Origin: Mycolicibacterium sp. MU0053
GTDB lineage: Bacteria > Actinomycetota > Actinomycetes > Mycobacteriales > Mycobacteriaceae
NCBI RefSeq assembly: GCF_963378095.1
Contig: NZ_OY726397.1
Location: 2,790,001-2,854,000 of the forward strand
Length of the DNA: 64,000 nucleotides
Direction of reading: 5' to 3'
Shown piece by piece: positions 41,028-54,473 of this stretch. Every line of letters starts with the position of its first letter. Position 1 is the first letter of the stretch. Position numbers and translations under genes: made by a program. A model generated the notes under the pieces. It ran no database searches, was not told where the DNA came from, and saw nothing but the letters and a program-made list of their open reading frames with translations.

Positions 41028-41705
41028 TCAGATCAGGCCCGAGAGCCAGTGCCGGTCGAAGACCGATTCGGCCATCTTCGCGAACTCGGTGGCGTCGCGC
41101 GTCGCGGCGCCGGCCGGCAGCACGCCGCGCACCGGGGCCAGCGCCGCCAGCTCCGCCCGGTTGCCCTCCGCGGCGGCATCCGGCTGCGCCGGCCAGGCCC
41201 CGATCACCAGGCCCGCACACGGAATCCCTTGACCAGAAAGCGATTCCAGCGTCAGCGCGGTGTGGTTCAGGGTGCCGAGACCCGGTGCGACCACCACCAA
41301 CACGGCCGCCGACAACTCAGCGGCGATATCGCGCACCGTGACGTCGTCGGCGCCGAGGCGCACCAGCAGGCCGCCCGCCCCCTCGACGAGGGTGAGCCGG
41401 CCCGGGGCATCCGCGGCGCGCACCGCGGCCAGCAGTTCGGCGCGGGTGGGCAGCGCCAACCCGGCCCGCCGTGCCGCCGCCGCCGGCGCCAGCGGTTCCG
41501 GATACCGCCACCCGCCATGCAGACGTTGCACACCCGACAGCCGGCGCACCTCGCCCAGGTCGTCGTCGCCGTCGATCGTTCCGGTCTGCACGGGTTTGCA
41601 CACCGCGACATCGAGGCCGGCCAGCCGGGCCGCACCGGCCAGCGCCGCCGTCGTCACCGTCTTCCCGACACCGGTGTCGGTCCCGGTGACCACCAGAACG
41701 GTCAT
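41028..41705 (-). CDS. bioD: Dethiobiotin synthetase
   Basis: This 225-residue ATP-dependent enzyme forms the ureido ring of dethiobiotin from DAPA and CO2. P-loop G-T-D-T-G-V-G-K-T is at 8-16, C-K-P-V-Q-T-G at about 36-42 and V-E-G-A-G-G-L at about 112. Size matches the family. Its start overlaps the bioF stop by 4 bases (ATGA). Confidence 0.96.
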   Translation of the reverse strand: MTVLVVTGTDTGVGKTVTTAALAGAARLAGLDVAVCKPVQTGTIDGDDDLGEVRRLSGVQRLHGGWRYPEPLAPAAAARRAGLALPTRAELLAAVRAADAPGRLTLVEGAGGLLVRLGADDVTVRDIAAELSAAVLVVVAPGLGTLNHTALTLESLSGQGIPCAGLVIGAWPAQPDAAAEGNRAELAALAPVRGVLPAGAATRDATEFAKMAESVFDRHWLSGLI

Positions 41706-42850
41706 GCGCGGGCGGTGCGTAGCGCTTCGGTCAAGACCCGGCGCGCCAACGCCATCTCATCCTCGGTCAGCGAGGCGCGTGCGGTCAGCCGCAACCTCGA
41801 GGTCCCGGCGGGCACCGTCGGCGGCCGGAAGCAACCCACCCGTACCCCGCGATCCAGACAGGCGGCCGCGGCGGCGACCGCCACCTCGGGGTCGCCGAGG
41901 ATCACCGACACCACCGCCGACTCGGGCCGCTCGGAGCTGCCACAGATCCGCGCCAGTTCGCCCGCGTGGGCCACCACGGCCTGCGCGCGCCGCGGCTCGG
42001 CGATCAGCACCTGCAGCGCCGCCAGCGCGGCCCCGACGGCGGCCGGGGCCAGCCCGGTGTCGAAGATGAAGGGTCGGGCGGCGTCGATCAGATGAGCGCG
42101 GACCGCCGCGGGACCCAGCACCACCCCGCCCTGACTGCCCAGCGCCTTGGACAACGTCGTGGTCGCCACGATGTCGGGCGCGTCCGCGAGGCCGAGTTCG
42201 TGCAGCAGCCCCTGCCCGCCGGCGCCGCGGACCCCGAGCCCGTGCGCCTCATCCACCAACAGCAGCGCGCCGTGTCGGCGACACACGTCGTGGAGTTCCC
42301 GCAGCGGTGCCAGCGCACCATCGGTGGAAAACACCGACTCGGTCACCACGACCGCTCGCTGCTCGGTGCGGCCCGACAGTGCCGCCTCCACCGCGGCCAC
42401 GTCGCGGTGCGGGGTGACCACCACGCGGGCCCGCGACAGTCGGCACGCATCGACCAGCGAGGCGTGCGTCAGGGCGTCGGAGACCAGCAGCGAGTCGGGG
42501 CCCGACAGCGCGACCACCGCGCCGAGATTGGCCGCGTAGCCCGAGGAGAACACCAGCGCCGATTCGGCGCCGACGAAGGCCGCCAACGCGCGCTCGAACT
42601 CCTCATGCAGTTCGGTGTTACCGGTGACGAGCCGGGATCCACCGGCGCCCGCACCCCAGGTCCGCAGCGCCTCGACACCGGCGTCGAGCACCGCCGGATG
42701 CTGCGACAGCCCGAGGTAGTCGTTGGAAGCCAGGTCCAGTTCGGCGCCCACCGGCGGACGGGTGCGCAACACCCGGCGCAGCCCGGCGGCCCGGCGGTCG
42801 CGCTCGACGCCGGCCAACCAGGCCAGCGGGGAAAGGCCGGTTTGGGTCAC
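41702..42850 (-). CDS. bioF: 8-amino-7-oxononanoate synthase
   Basis: This 382-residue PLP enzyme condenses pimeloyl-thioester and alanine. N-D-Y-L-G-L, [16 protein letters not shown] and the PLP lysine in T-L-S-K-A-L-G-S are intact. GTG 42850 has GGAG 6 bases upstream and lies 22 bases after the operator dyad; the longer reading through bioA is rejected. Confidence 0.96.
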   Translation of the reverse strand: MTQTGLSPLAWLAGVERDRRAAGLRRVLRTRPPVGAELDLASNDYLGLSQHPAVLDAGVEALRTWGAGAGGSRLVTGNTELHEEFERALAAFVGAESALVFSSGYAANLGAVVALSGPDSLLVSDALTHASLVDACRLSRARVVVTPHRDVAAVEAALSGRTEQRAVVVTESVFSTDGALAPLRELHDVCRRHGALLLVDEAHGLGVRGAGGQGLLHELGLADAPDIVATTTLSKALGSQGGVVLGPAAVRAHLIDAARPFIFDTGLAPAAVGAALAALQVLIAEPRRAQAVVAHAGELARICGSSERPESAVVSVILGDPEVAVAAAAACLDRGVRVGCFRPPTVPAGTSRLRLTARASLTEDEMALARRVLTEALRTARA

Positions 42851-42872
42851 CCGAAGCTCCTCAGTGCGGTAT

Positions 42873-42885
42873 TGAACACCGTTCA
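42873..42885. promoter_or_regulatory. BioQ-type operator before bioF, overlapping the bioA stop codon
   Basis: TGAAC, three bases, GTTCA, identical arms to the bioB/bioQ site and the same GGTTA right flank. The bioA stop codon (42885-42883) lies inside the right arm, so the operator is partly coding sequence. It should control bioFD separately from bioA. Confidence 0.75.
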
Positions 42886-44205
42886 GGTTAGTGCACGGGC
42901 GACCGCGAGCATCGCCGTGGTGATCTGGCCGATCTCCTCGGCGGTGCAGATGAACGGCGGCATCACGTAGATCAGATTGCGGAACGGCCGCAGCCAGACG
43001 CCATGATCGAGGGCCGCCGCGGTGGCCACCGCCATGTCGACGGGGTGCTGCATCTCGATGACACCGATGGCACCCAGCACCCGGACGTCCGCGACACCGG
43101 GAATCGCGCGCGCCGGCCGCAGACCCGCGGTCAAGCCGGCCTCGATCCCCGACACCTGCGCCCGCCAGTCCTGGCTCAGGAGCAACTCCACGCTGGCCAC
43201 CGAGACCGCACACGCCAGCGCGTTGGCCATGAACGTCGGGCCGTGCATCAACGCGCCGGCCTCGGAAGTGCTGATGACATGCGCGATTTCGGCGCTGCAG
43301 AGGGTCGCCGCCAGCGTGAGGTAGCCGCCGGTGAGCGCCTTGCCGACGCACATGATGTCGGGGGTGACGCCGGCGTGGTCGGCGGCGAACAGTTCGCCGG
43401 TCCGCCCGAACCCGGTGGCGATCTCGTCGAAGATCAGCAGCACGCCGTGGCGGTCGCAGATCGCCCGCAGCTCGCTCAGATAGCGCGGATCGTGAAACCG
43501 CATACCGCCGGCGCCCTGCACCACCGGTTCGACGATCACCGCGGCGAGTTCGTCGAGATTCCGCACCAACTGCTCCTCGAAGGCGCGGCAGTACTGCGCG
43601 TCGAAGTCTCGCGGCACCGCCGGGGCGAACACCTGTTGGGCCAGCAGCGAGTTTCCACCCACGTGCGGCCCGGTCCACAACTCGTGCATGCCGCCGTCGG
43701 GGTCGCAGACGCTCATCGGGGTGAAGGTGTCGCCGTGGTAGCCGCCGCGCCAGGTCATCAGCCGGTGCTTGCCGGCAAACCCGCGCGAGATCTGATACTG
43801 CAACGCCATCTTGACCGCCACCTCGACCGCCACCGAACCCGAGTCGCTGAAGAACACGGTGTCCAACCCCGCGGGGGTGACCTCGACGAGCAGCTGCGCC
43901 AGGCGCGCGGCCGGCTCATGGGTGAGCCCGCCGAACATGACGTGGTTCAGCACCGAAAGCTGATCGCTGATCGCGGCGTCGAGGACCGGGTGGCCATGGC
44001 CGTGCACGGCGGTCCACCACGAGGCCATGGCATCGAGCACCTCGACCTGGTGCCCGTCGCGCGACAGCGTCAGCCACGCACCCCGGGCGGCCAACGCCAC
44101 CACCGGGGGCAGCGTGCCCGGCGCGCCGATCGTGCTGTACGGATGCCAGACGTGGGCGGCGTCGATCGCACTGATCTCTTCGGGCGTCAACGCACACACG
44201 GCCAC
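42883..44205 (-). CDS. bioA: Adenosylmethionine-8-amino-7-oxononanoate aminotransferase
   Basis: This roughly 440-residue PLP aminotransferase makes DAPA using SAM as amino donor. H-V-W-H-P-Y near the N-terminus, [24 protein letters not shown] and the PLP lysine in G-K-A-L-T-G-G-Y are present. GTG 44205 is used; GTG 44199 is nearly equal, and neither has a clear ribosome site. The last codons carry the bioF operator. It is divergent from sucT across 93 bases, where I see no BioQ dyad. Confidence 0.95.
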   Translation of the reverse strand: MAVCALTPEEISAIDAAHVWHPYSTIGAPGTLPPVVALAARGAWLTLSRDGHQVEVLDAMASWWTAVHGHGHPVLDAAISDQLSVLNHVMFGGLTHEPAARLAQLLVEVTPAGLDTVFFSDSGSVAVEVAVKMALQYQISRGFAGKHRLMTWRGGYHGDTFTPMSVCDPDGGMHELWTGPHVGGNSLLAQQVFAPAVPRDFDAQYCRAFEEQLVRNLDELAAVIVEPVVQGAGGMRFHDPRYLSELRAICDRHGVLLIFDEIATGFGRTGELFAADHAGVTPDIMCVGKALTGGYLTLAATLCSAEIAHVISTSEAGALMHGPTFMANALACAVSVASVELLLSQDWRAQVSGIEAGLTAGLRPARAIPGVADVRVLGAIGVIEMQHPVDMAVATAAALDHGVWLRPFRNLIYVMPPFICTAEEIGQITTAMLAVARALT

Positions 44206-44298
44206 CAACCCTAGTTGGGCCACCGAAGCGCGGACGGCCACCCGCGGGTTACGCCGAAATGAGTTGCGGGCCTCAATTAGGTAGATTGTCGGTCGACC

Positions 44299-46463
44299 AT
44301 GATCGCCCTGCTCCCCACCCGGCCGACGTCTGCAACCGTTCCGGAGCCTGCGTCCCCGACCGCGAAGGGGACCAGGAAGGCGGATTTCTACCGACACGAT
44401 CTCGATGGCCTGCGCGGCGTGGCCATCGCGCTGGTTGCTGTCTTCCACGTGTGGTTCGGCCGGGTTTCCGGTGGCGTCGACGTGTTTCTGGTGCTGTCGG
44501 GGTTCTTCTTCGGCGGCCGGCTGCTTCGCAACTCGCTGACCGCGCAGACCGTGGTGTCCCCCACCCGCGAGGTCATCCGGCTCGTCCGCCGCCTGCTGCC
44601 GGCGCTGGTCGTGGTGTTGGCCGCCTCGGCGGTTCTGACCATCCTGATCCAACCCGAAACCCGCTGGGAGGCCTTTGCCGACCAGAGCCTGGCCAGCCTC
44701 GGGTATTACCAGAACTGGGAACTGTCGAACACCGCCGGCGACTATCTGCGCGCCGGCGAATCGGTCAGCCCCCTCCAGCACATCTGGTCGATGTCCGTGC
44801 AGGGTCAGTTCTACATCGCGTTCCTGGCCCTCGTGCTGCTGTGCACCGCGCTGCTCCGCAAGCCGCTGGGCAGGCACCTGCGGGTGTTCTTCTTGGTACT
44901 TATCAGCGCGCTGACCATCGCCTCGTTCTGCTACGCGATCTTCGCCCACAACGCCGATCAGGCGGCCGCCTACTACAACAGCTTCGCGCGGGGCTGGGAA
45001 CTGCTGGCCGGTGCGCTGGCCGGGGCCGCGGTGGGCTCGCTGCGGCTGCCGATGTGGGTCCGCACGGTGATGGCCGTCGTCGGCCTGGCCGCGATCCTGT
45101 CCTGCGGCATGCTCATCGACGGCGGCGCGGAATTCCCCGGGCCGTGGGCGCTGGTGCCGGTCGGCGCCACCGTCCTGATGATCCTGGCCGCGGCCAACCG
45201 CCAGGCCGATCCGCACACCCGCGGCAAGATGCCCCTGCCCAATCGCGTGCTGGCCTGGGGTCCGCTGTTGACGCTGGGCACCATGGCCTACTCGCTGTAC
45301 CTGTGGCACTGGCCGCTGCTGATCTTCTGGCTGTCCTACAGCGGACGCACCCACGCCACGTTGATCGACGGCGCGGCCATCCTGGCGGTCTCGGGCGTGC
45401 TGGCCTACCTGACCATGCGCTTCATCGAGGAACCGTTGCGAGACCGCGGCGGCGCCACCGCGCTCGGGGCGGTCAAGACGCCGTGGCGGCAACGGCTGCG
45501 TCGTCCCACGATCGTGCTGGGCTCGATCGTCGTGTTGCTCGGTGTCGCGCTGACGGCCACCTCGTTCACCTGGCGCGAGCACGTCATGCTGCAGCGCGCC
45601 GACGGCAAGGACCTCGCGGGCCTGAGCACCCGCGACTATCCGGGTGCCAAGGCACTGCTGCGCGACGCCCGGGTGCCGCGGGTGCCGATGCGCCCGACCG
45701 TGCTCGAGGCGGCCAAGGACCTGCCGGTCTCCACCACCGACGGATGCATCAGCAACTTCAAGAACGACGACGTCATCAAGTGCACCTACGGCGACAAGGA
45801 CGCCACCCGCACCATCGCGGTCGCCGGCGGCTCGCACGCCGAGCATTGGATCACCGCGCTGGACCTGCTGGGCCGGCTGCACAACTTCAAAGTGGTCACC
45901 TACCTGAAGATGGCCTGCCCGCTGTCCACCGAGAAGAACCCGCTGATCATGGGCAGCAATTCGCGCTATCCGCAGTGCTACGACTGGGTGCAGAAGGCGA
46001 TGGCCGAGATCATCGACGACCAACCCGACTACGTGTTCACCACCTCGACCCGGCCCTGGAACATCAAACCCGGGGACGTGATGCCCGGCACCTACGTCGG
46101 GATCTGGGAGCAGTTCGCCGAGCACGATATCGAGGTGCTGGCCATGCGCGACACCCCGTGGATGGTGAAGAACACCAAACCGTTCTTCCCTGCCGACTGC
46201 CTCGCGGATGGCGGCGACTCGGTGTCCTGCGGGGTGAAGCGGTCGGTGGTGCTGGCACCGGAGAACCCGACCCTGGAATTCGTCGAGCGCTTCCCTAATC
46301 TCAAGCCGCTGGACATGAGCGAGGCCGTGTGCCGACCCGACTTCTGTCGCGCGGTGGAGGGAAATGTGTTGATGTACCACGATTCTCACCACTTCACCGC
46401 AACCTACATGCGGACCATGGCACCGGAGTTGGGCCGGCAGATCGCGGCCGTGACCGGATGGTG

Positions 46464-46467
<4 letters not shown>
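44299..46467 (+). CDS. sucT: Membrane acyltransferase 3 with SGNH domain, SucT-type polysaccharide succinyltransferase
   Basis: This 722-residue protein has an N-terminal acyltransferase-3 domain (about 30-400, roughly ten helices, starting D-G-L-R-G-V with the H-V-W-F and G-V-D-V-F motif). A further helix near 415 leads to an SGNH-like extracytoplasmic domain (about 430-720; G-G-S-H-A-E in place of the classical G-D-S block). In M. smegmatis the gene at this place (between bioA and treX) encodes SucT, which succinylates arabinan of arabinogalactan and lipoarabinomannan. Its stop overlaps treX (GTGA), so it is probably in the tre transcript. Confidence 0.8.
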
Positions 46468-48617
<2,150 letters not shown>

Positions 48618-48618
48618 C

Positions 48619-50904
48619 GTGCGACGACCGGTGTTGTCCACCTACCGCCTGCAGATGCGCGGGGATGGGTTCACCCTGGCCGACGCGCTGGAACTCCTCG
48701 ACTACCTCGACGAGCTGGGCGTCACCCACGTATACCTGTCGCCGATCCTGACACCAGTGACCGGCTCGACCCACGGTTATGACGTCACCGACCCCACCGC
48801 GGTCTCCGCCGAACTCGGCGGCCCCGACGCGCTCGCGGCGCTGTCGCGGGCCGCCCGCGAACGCGGGATGGGCCTGGTGGTCGACATCGTGCCCAACCAC
48901 GTCGGGGTCGAACAGCCGGCGCTGAATCCGTGGTGGTGGGACGTGCTCAAGCACGGCCGCCAATCGCAGTTCGCCGACTTCTTCGACATCGACTGGTCGT
49001 TGGATCCCGATGGGCGGATCGTCCTGCCGGTGCTGGGCAGCGACGACGACGTCGATGCCCTCCGGGTCGACGGCGACGCCTTGACCCTGGGGGATTTGCG
49101 CTTCCCGATCGCCCCCGGCACCGCGGCCGGCAGCGGCGCCGAGGTGCACGGTCGGCAGCACTATCGGCTGGTGGGCTGGCGGAACAACGTCTGCGGGTAT
49201 CGCCGGTTCTTCTCGATCACCTCACTGGCCGGCCTCCGGCAGGAGGATCGAAAGGTGTTCGACGCCAGCCACGTTGAGGTCAAGCGTTGGTTCGACGAGG
49301 CGCTGGTCGACGGGGTGCGCATCGACCATCCCGATGGACTCGCCGACCCCGTCGGCTACCTGCGGTGGTTGCGGGAACTCACCGGTCCGCAGGCCTACAT
49401 TGTGATCGAGAAGATCCTCGGGGTCGACGAGGCGCTGGAACCCAGCCTGCCGGTCGACGGCACCACCGGATACGACGTGCTGCGCGAGATCGGCGGGTTG
49501 TTCGTCGATCCGGCGGGTGCGGCGACGCTGACCGAACTGAGCGCATCGGCCGGATTCGAGCATACCGAGGCCCCCCGGTTGGAGGCCGAACTCAAGCTCG
49601 CCGCCGCCACCGAGACCCTGGCTGCCGAACTCGCCCGGCTGCGGCGGGCGGTGGTGGCGGCCACCGGCCACGACCACCCCCGGCTGCCGGATGCGATCGC
49701 CGCGCTGCTGACGCACATCGACGTCTACCGCTGCGACTACCCCGGGTTGGCGGCCATGCTGTCGGCCGCCATCGCCGAAACCGTCGCCGCCGAACCCGAA
49801 CTCGCCGCGCCGCTTCAGGTGCTGGCGGCCGCGCTCGGTTTCGAGGAGCCCGCCACCCGGCTGCAGCAGCTGTGCGGTGCGGTCACCGCCAAGGCCGTCG
49901 AGGATTGCCTGTTCTACCGGGACAACCGGCTGGTGTCGCTCAACGAGGTCGGCGGCAGTCCCCTGCGGTTCGGTGTCAGCGCGGCGGAGTTTCACCACAG
50001 CGCTGCGGTGCGCGCGCAGCGCTGGCCCACCGCGATGACGACGCTGACCACCCACGACACCAAGCGCGGCGAGGACGTCCGCGCCCGCATCGGGGTGCTC
50101 TCGCAGGTGCCCGGGCTGTTTGCCGAGCTGGTCGCCGGCTGGGAGCAGGCCGTGCCCTCCCCCGCCCCGGACAGCGGACTGTTCCTGTGGCAGAACATCT
50201 TCGGGGTGTGGCCCGTGGACGGCACCGTCGATGCGGAGCTGCGCTCCCGGCTGCACGGCTACGCCGAGAAGGCGCTGCGCGAGGCGCAGGTGCACACGTC
50301 CTGGAACGAGCCCGACGAGGCCTTCGAGTCCGCTACGCACGACTGGCTGGACGCCGCGCTCGACGGCCCGGTCGCCGCCGAGCTGACCGCGCTGGTGGCC
50401 CGGCTCGACCGGTATGCCCGCGACGACGCGTTGGCACAGAAGCTGCTGGCCCTGACCGTGCCGGGGGTCCCCGACGTCTACCAGGGCACCGAACTGTGGG
50501 AGGACAGTCTGGTCGATCCGGACAACCGCCGCCCGGTGGACTACGGCGTCCGCCGGGCCGCGCTGGCCGCCGGCGAGCACCCCAAGCTGCAGGTGGTGCG
50601 CAGCGCATTGCGGCTGCGGCGAGACCGACCCGAGACCTTCCTGGCCGGCGGCTACACCCCGGTGCTGGCGACCGGGACCGCCGCTCAGCACCTGGTGGCG
50701 TTTCTGCGCGGCACCGATGTGCTGGTGGCCGTGAGCCGGTGGACGGTGGCGCTGAGCGAATCCGGTTGGCAGGACACCGAACTGGCACTGCCGCCCGGGA
50801 ACTGGGTGGATCGGCTGACCGGGGCCGGCCATTGCGGCGTGATTCCGGTATCCCAATTGTTCACCGGCAATCCGGTGGCGCTGTTGGAGCGCACCGATGG
50901 CTGA
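48619..50904 (+). CDS. treY: Maltooligosyl trehalose synthase
   Basis: This 761-residue GH13 enzyme converts the reducing-end alpha-1,4 bond of glucan chains to alpha-1,1. It starts with S-T-Y-R-L-Q-M; D-I-V-P-N-H-V-G, G-V-R-I-D-H-P-D-G-L, V-I-E-K-I-L and T-H-D-T-K-R-G-E-D are the family signatures, and the large helical insert between about 290 and 480 is present. GTG 48619 lies one base after the treX stop. Confidence 0.96.
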   Translation: MRRPVLSTYRLQMRGDGFTLADALELLDYLDELGVTHVYLSPILTPVTGSTHGYDVTDPTAVSAELGGPDALAALSRAARERGMGLVVDIVPNHVGVEQPALNPWWWDVLKHGRQSQFADFFDIDWSLDPDGRIVLPVLGSDDDVDALRVDGDALTLGDLRFPIAPGTAAGSGAEVHGRQHYRLVGWRNNVCGYRRFFSITSLAGLRQEDRKVFDASHVEVKRWFDEALVDGVRIDHPDGLADPVGYLRWLRELTGPQAYIVIEKILGVDEALEPSLPVDGTTGYDVLREIGGLFVDPAGAATLTELSASAGFEHTEAPRLEAELKLAAATETLAAELARLRRAVVAATGHDHPRLPDAIAALLTHIDVYRCDYPGLAAMLSAAIAETVAAEPELAAPLQVLAAALGFEEPATRLQQLCGAVTAKAVEDCLFYRDNRLVSLNEVGGSPLRFGVSAAEFHHSAAVRAQRWPTAMTTLTTHDTKRGEDVRARIGVLSQVPGLFAELVAGWEQAVPSPAPDSGLFLWQNIFGVWPVDGTVDAELRSRLHGYAEKALREAQVHTSWNEPDEAFESATHDWLDAALDGPVAAELTALVARLDRYARDDALAQKLLALTVPGVPDVYQGTELWEDSLVDPDNRRPVDYGVRRAALAAGEHPKLQVVRSALRLRRDRPETFLAGGYTPVLATGTAAQHLVAFLRGTDVLVAVSRWTVALSESGWQDTELALPPGNWVDRLTGAGHCGVIPVSQLFTGNPVALLERTDG

Positions 50905-52636
50905 GCACCAGTTCGCGGTGTGGGCGCCGCGGCCCGATCTGGTGCGGCTGGATGTGGACGGCGCGCTGTATCCCATGGAGCGCGGCGCCGACGACTGGTG
51001 GCGGGCCACCCTCGACGTCGAACCGGGCGCCCGCTACGGCTTTGTTCTCGACGACGATCCGACGGTGCTGCCGGATCCGCGCTCGGCGCGCCAACCCGAC
51101 GGGGTGCACGCGCGCTCGGCCCTCTGGAGCCCCGCCGGCCCCCCGGCCGCGGACTGGGCGGGCCGATCCGTTGCCGGCGCGGTCGTCTACGAGTTACACG
51201 TGGGAACCTTCACGGCGGCAGGAACTTTGGATTCTGCGATCGAGCGGCTCGACCACCTGGTGCGGCTGGGCGTGGACTTCGTCGAGTTGATGCCGGTCAA
51301 CGCGTTCGCCGGCACTCACGGCTGGGGCTACGACGGGGTGCTGTGGTACGCGGTGCACGAACCCTACGGCGGCCCCGATGCGCTGCTGCGGTTCGTCGAC
51401 GCGTGCCATCGGCGCGGGCTGGGTGTGCTGCTCGACGCGGTGTTCAACCACCTCGGTCCGTCGGGCAACTACCTGCCCCGGTTCGGCCCCTACCTGTCCT
51501 CGGGCAGCAACCCGTGGGGCGAGGGCATCAACATCGCCGATGCGGACTCCGATGAGGTGCGCCGCTACATCATCGAATGTGCGTTGCGCTGGCTGCGGGA
51601 CTTCGGCCTCGACGGGCTGCGGCTGGACGCCGTGCATGCGCTGGTCGACACCACCGCGCTGCACATCCTCGAGGAGCTGTCGGCCGAAACCGACTCGCTG
51701 GCAGAGCAATTGGGTCGGCCACTGTCGTTGATCGCCGAAAGCGACCGCAACGATCCGCGGTTCATCACCGAGCGCTCGGCCGGCGGCTACGGCCTGACGG
51801 CGCAGTGGGACGACGACATCCACCATGCCCTGCATGCGGCGGTATCCGGCGAACAGCACGGCTACTATTCGGATTTCGGTTCCATGGCGGTATTGGCCCA
51901 GACCCTCAAGAGCGGCTTCTACCACGCCGGCTCCTTCTCCTCGTTCCGCAAGCGCAGGCACGGTCGGCCGCTGGACACCGCGACCGTTCCCGGGTGCCGG
52001 CTGTTGGCCTACACCAGCACCCACGATCAGGTCGGTAACCGCGCGCTCGGCGACCGCCCCACCGCCTATCTCACCGACGGACAGCTGGCCGTCAGCGCCG
52101 CGCTGGCGTTGTTGACCCCGTTCACCGCGATGCTGTTCATGGGTGAGGAGTGGGCGGCCACCACGCCCTTTCAGTTCTTCAGCTCGCATCCGGAGCCCGA
52201 ACTGGCCGAGGCGACCCGGCAGGGCCGCAAGGCCGAGTTCGCCGACCACGGCTGGGATGCCGCCGAGGTGCCCGACCCGCAGGACCCCGAGACGTTCCTG
52301 TGCTCCAAGTTGAACTGGGACGAGGCCGGCGCGGGGCGGCATGCCGCCATGCTGGCGCTGTACCGGGAGCTGATCGCGTTGCGCCGGACCGAACCCGACC
52401 TGGCCGACTACTGGCTCGACCACTTGGCGGTCGACTACGACGAGGATGCCCGCTGGATCGTGCTGTACCGCGGCGCCTTGGCGATCGCGTGCAACCTGGG
52501 TGCGGACACCGCGTCGGTGCCGGTGACCGGCGAGGTGGTGTCCGCGTGGGGCACCCCGCGGGTCGGTGCCGCCGCGACCGCGCTGGACGGGCATTCCTTT
52601 GCGGTGCTGCGGGTCTCGGCCCGTCAGGTGAGGTAG
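50897..52636 (+). CDS. treZ: Maltooligosyl trehalose trehalohydrolase
   Basis: This 579-residue GH13 enzyme releases trehalose from the chain end made by TreY. D-A-V-F-N-H-L-G-P-S-G-N, L-R-L-D-A-V-H, A-E-S-D and T-H-D-Q-V-G-N match TreZ, and a short N-terminal E-set domain is present. It overlaps treY by 8 bases and converges on ilvA with a 13-base overlap. Together treX-treY-treZ form the glycogen-to-trehalose route. Confidence 0.96.
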   Translation: MAEHQFAVWAPRPDLVRLDVDGALYPMERGADDWWRATLDVEPGARYGFVLDDDPTVLPDPRSARQPDGVHARSALWSPAGPPAADWAGRSVAGAVVYELHVGTFTAAGTLDSAIERLDHLVRLGVDFVELMPVNAFAGTHGWGYDGVLWYAVHEPYGGPDALLRFVDACHRRGLGVLLDAVFNHLGPSGNYLPRFGPYLSSGSNPWGEGINIADADSDEVRRYIIECALRWLRDFGLDGLRLDAVHALVDTTALHILEELSAETDSLAEQLGRPLSLIAESDRNDPRFITERSAGGYGLTAQWDDDIHHALHAAVSGEQHGYYSDFGSMAVLAQTLKSGFYHAGSFSSFRKRRHGRPLDTATVPGCRLLAYTSTHDQVGNRALGDRPTAYLTDGQLAVSAALALLTPFTAMLFMGEEWAATTPFQFFSSHPEPELAEATRQGRKAEFADHGWDAAEVPDPQDPETFLCSKLNWDEAGAGRHAAMLALYRELIALRRTEPDLADYWLDHLAVDYDEDARWIVLYRGALAIACNLGADTASVPVTGEVVSAWGTPRVGAAATALDGHSFAVLRVSARQVR

Positions 52637-53916
52637 CGGTAGGTCGGCGAGCCCGGTTCGAGCAATTCGACGTGGCACTCGGAGGTCTTCATGCGCTCCA
52701 ACAGGCCATCTAGGTCGCCGGCCGAGGCCAATTCGATGCCGACCAGGGCCTCGCCGGTCTCCCGGTTGTTGCGCTTGACGTATTCGAACAACGTGACGTC
52801 GTCGTTGGGTCCCAGCACCCCGTCGAGGAAGCGCCGCAGCGCGCCGGGTTCCTGCGGGAAGTCGACCAGGAAGTAGTGCTTGAGACCCAGGTGGACCAGC
52901 GAGCGTTCCAGCACCTCGCCGTAGCGGGACACGTCGTTGTTGCCGCCCGAGATCAGGCAGACCACCGTCGACCCCGGCGCGACGTCGGCCTCCAGGAGTC
53001 CGGCCACCGACAACGCCCCGGCGGGCTCGGCGATGATGCCCTCGTTCTGGTACAGGTCCAGCATGGCCGTACAGACCGCGCCCTCGTCGACCGTCGTGAT
53101 CGAGACCATGTCGCCGGCCGAGGACAGCGCCTCGAAAGGTAGCCGGCCCGCGCGGGCCACCGCCGCGCCGTCGACGAACTGGTCGACGTGCTCCAGGGTG
53201 ACCGGCTGCCCCTCCGCCAACGCCGCCAGCAGCGAGGCCGCGCCGGCGGGCTCGATCCCGAGTACCGAGGTCGCGGTCGTCCGGTCGGCGAGGTAGCTGG
53301 TGATACCGCTGATGCAGCCGCCGCCGCCGACGGGCACCACCACCAGGTCGGGCTCGCCGTCGAGTTGGTCGAGGATCTCGACCGCGATGGTGCCTTGACC
53401 CGCCATCGTGCGGAGGTCGTCGTAGGGGTGGACCAGGGTGGCGCCGGTGCGTCGAACATCGGCGAGCGCCGCGTCGGCGGCCATGTCGTAGGTCTTGCCG
53501 CCGACGATCACCTCGACGTACTCGCCGCCGTGGTAGGCGATGCGGTCACGCTTCTGCTTCGGCGTCTTGGCCGGCACGTAGACCCGGCCGTGAATCGCCA
53601 TCGACCGACACGCCAGCGCGAAGCCCTGCGCGTGATTCCCGGCCGACGAGCACACCACGCCGGCCGCCAACTCCTCGGGCGTCAGCTGGAGCAGCAGATT
53701 GTAGGCGCCGCGCACCTTGTAGGAGCGCACGGTCTGCAGGTCCTCGCGCTTGAGGTACACCAGCGCGCCGGTCAGCTGGGACAGCCGATCGCTGTACTGC
53801 AGGGGTGTGGGTGTCACCACACCGGAAATTCGCTGCGCCGCCGCCTCGACATCGGCCCCGGTGAGCAGCGGGGCTGGTGCTGCCATGTGTGGTGCTTGTT
53901 TCAGTTCAGCGGACAC
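52624..53916 (-). CDS. ilvA: Threonine ammonia-lyase (biosynthetic)
   Basis: This 430-residue PLP enzyme deaminates threonine to 2-oxobutyrate, the first step to isoleucine. The PLP lysine lies in R-S-Y-K-V-R-G-A-Y, the phosphate loop is V-G-G-G-G-C, with S-A-G-N-H-A-Q-G. A roughly 85-residue C-terminal ACT-like domain suggests isoleucine control. GTG 53916 matches the M-S-A-E-L start of the M. tuberculosis protein; ATG 53886 is the alternative. Confidence 0.95.
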   Translation of the reverse strand: MSAELKQAPHMAAPAPLLTGADVEAAAQRISGVVTPTPLQYSDRLSQLTGALVYLKREDLQTVRSYKVRGAYNLLLQLTPEELAAGVVCSSAGNHAQGFALACRSMAIHGRVYVPAKTPKQKRDRIAYHGGEYVEVIVGGKTYDMAADAALADVRRTGATLVHPYDDLRTMAGQGTIAVEILDQLDGEPDLVVVPVGGGGCISGITSYLADRTTATSVLGIEPAGAASLLAALAEGQPVTLEHVDQFVDGAAVARAGRLPFEALSSAGDMVSITTVDEGAVCTAMLDLYQNEGIIAEPAGALSVAGLLEADVAPGSTVVCLISGGNNDVSRYGEVLERSLVHLGLKHYFLVDFPQEPGALRRFLDGVLGPNDDVTLFEYVKRNNRETGEALVGIELASAGDLDGLLERMKTSECHVELLEPGSPTYRYLT

Positions 53917-53956
53917 CGACCAATGGTGCCACGCGGCAATTGAGCAGTGAAATCGA

Positions 53957-54391
53957 TTAGACGGGAGTCAACACGAAGACCGGGATTTGCCGATCGGTCT
54001 TTTTCTGATATTCGGCGTAGTCGGGAAACGCCGCGACCGCCCGCTCCCACCACTGCGCACGTTCCTCGCCGGACACCTCGCGGGCTCGGTAGTCGGCGGA
54101 AACGGTGCCATCCTGCAGTTCGACCTGCGGGTTTGCCTTGACGTTGTAGTACCAGACCGGGTTCTTGGGGGCGCCGCCGAGGGAGGCGACGATTGCGTAC
54201 TCACCGTTGTGCTCGACCCGCATCAATGGGGTCTTGCGCAACTTGCCCGTCTTGGCCCCGATCGTGGTCAACAGCACCACCGGCATGCCCCGCAATTCGG
54301 TGCCCTTGGTGCCGCCCGAGTTCATGTATTCCTCGGCGTTTTCCCGGGCCCAATCCGAGGTGCTGGGCTCATACTCTCCTTTAAGCGCCAT
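53957..54391 (-). CDS. Ddn-family deazaflavin (F420)-dependent reductase homologue
   Basis: This 144-residue split-barrel protein of the DUF385/Ddn family has [13 protein letters not shown], the F420-phosphate binding segment, and Y-Y-N-V-K-A-N-P. It is homologous to Rv1558. Members reduce quinones or nitro compounds using F420H2. ATG 54391 is chosen over GTG 54400. It starts downstream of ilvA's neighbours on the opposite side, with 82 bases to the next gene. Confidence 0.85.
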   Translation of the reverse strand: MALKGEYEPSTSDWARENAEEYMNSGGTKGTELRGMPVVLLTTIGAKTGKLRKTPLMRVEHNGEYAIVASLGGAPKNPVWYYNVKANPQVELQDGTVSADYRAREVSGEERAQWWERAVAAFPDYAEYQKKTDRQIPVFVLTPV

Positions 54392-54473
54392 GGGGCCCAC
54401 CCTAGCGAAATCACGGGACCGACATCTTGCGTTTCGGGTGGCCGAAACTTTTTGTCAGGTCTATCATGGCGGC

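Noticed and set aside
44259..46298. 679-codon plus-strand frame
   Set aside because: Shifted frame within sucT; Arg/Gly-rich with no membrane pattern, whereas the sucT frame has ordered helices.
42883..46392. 1169-codon minus-strand frame ending as bioA
   Set aside because: Only the last 440 codons are BioA; the rest is antisense to sucT and crosses its promoter.
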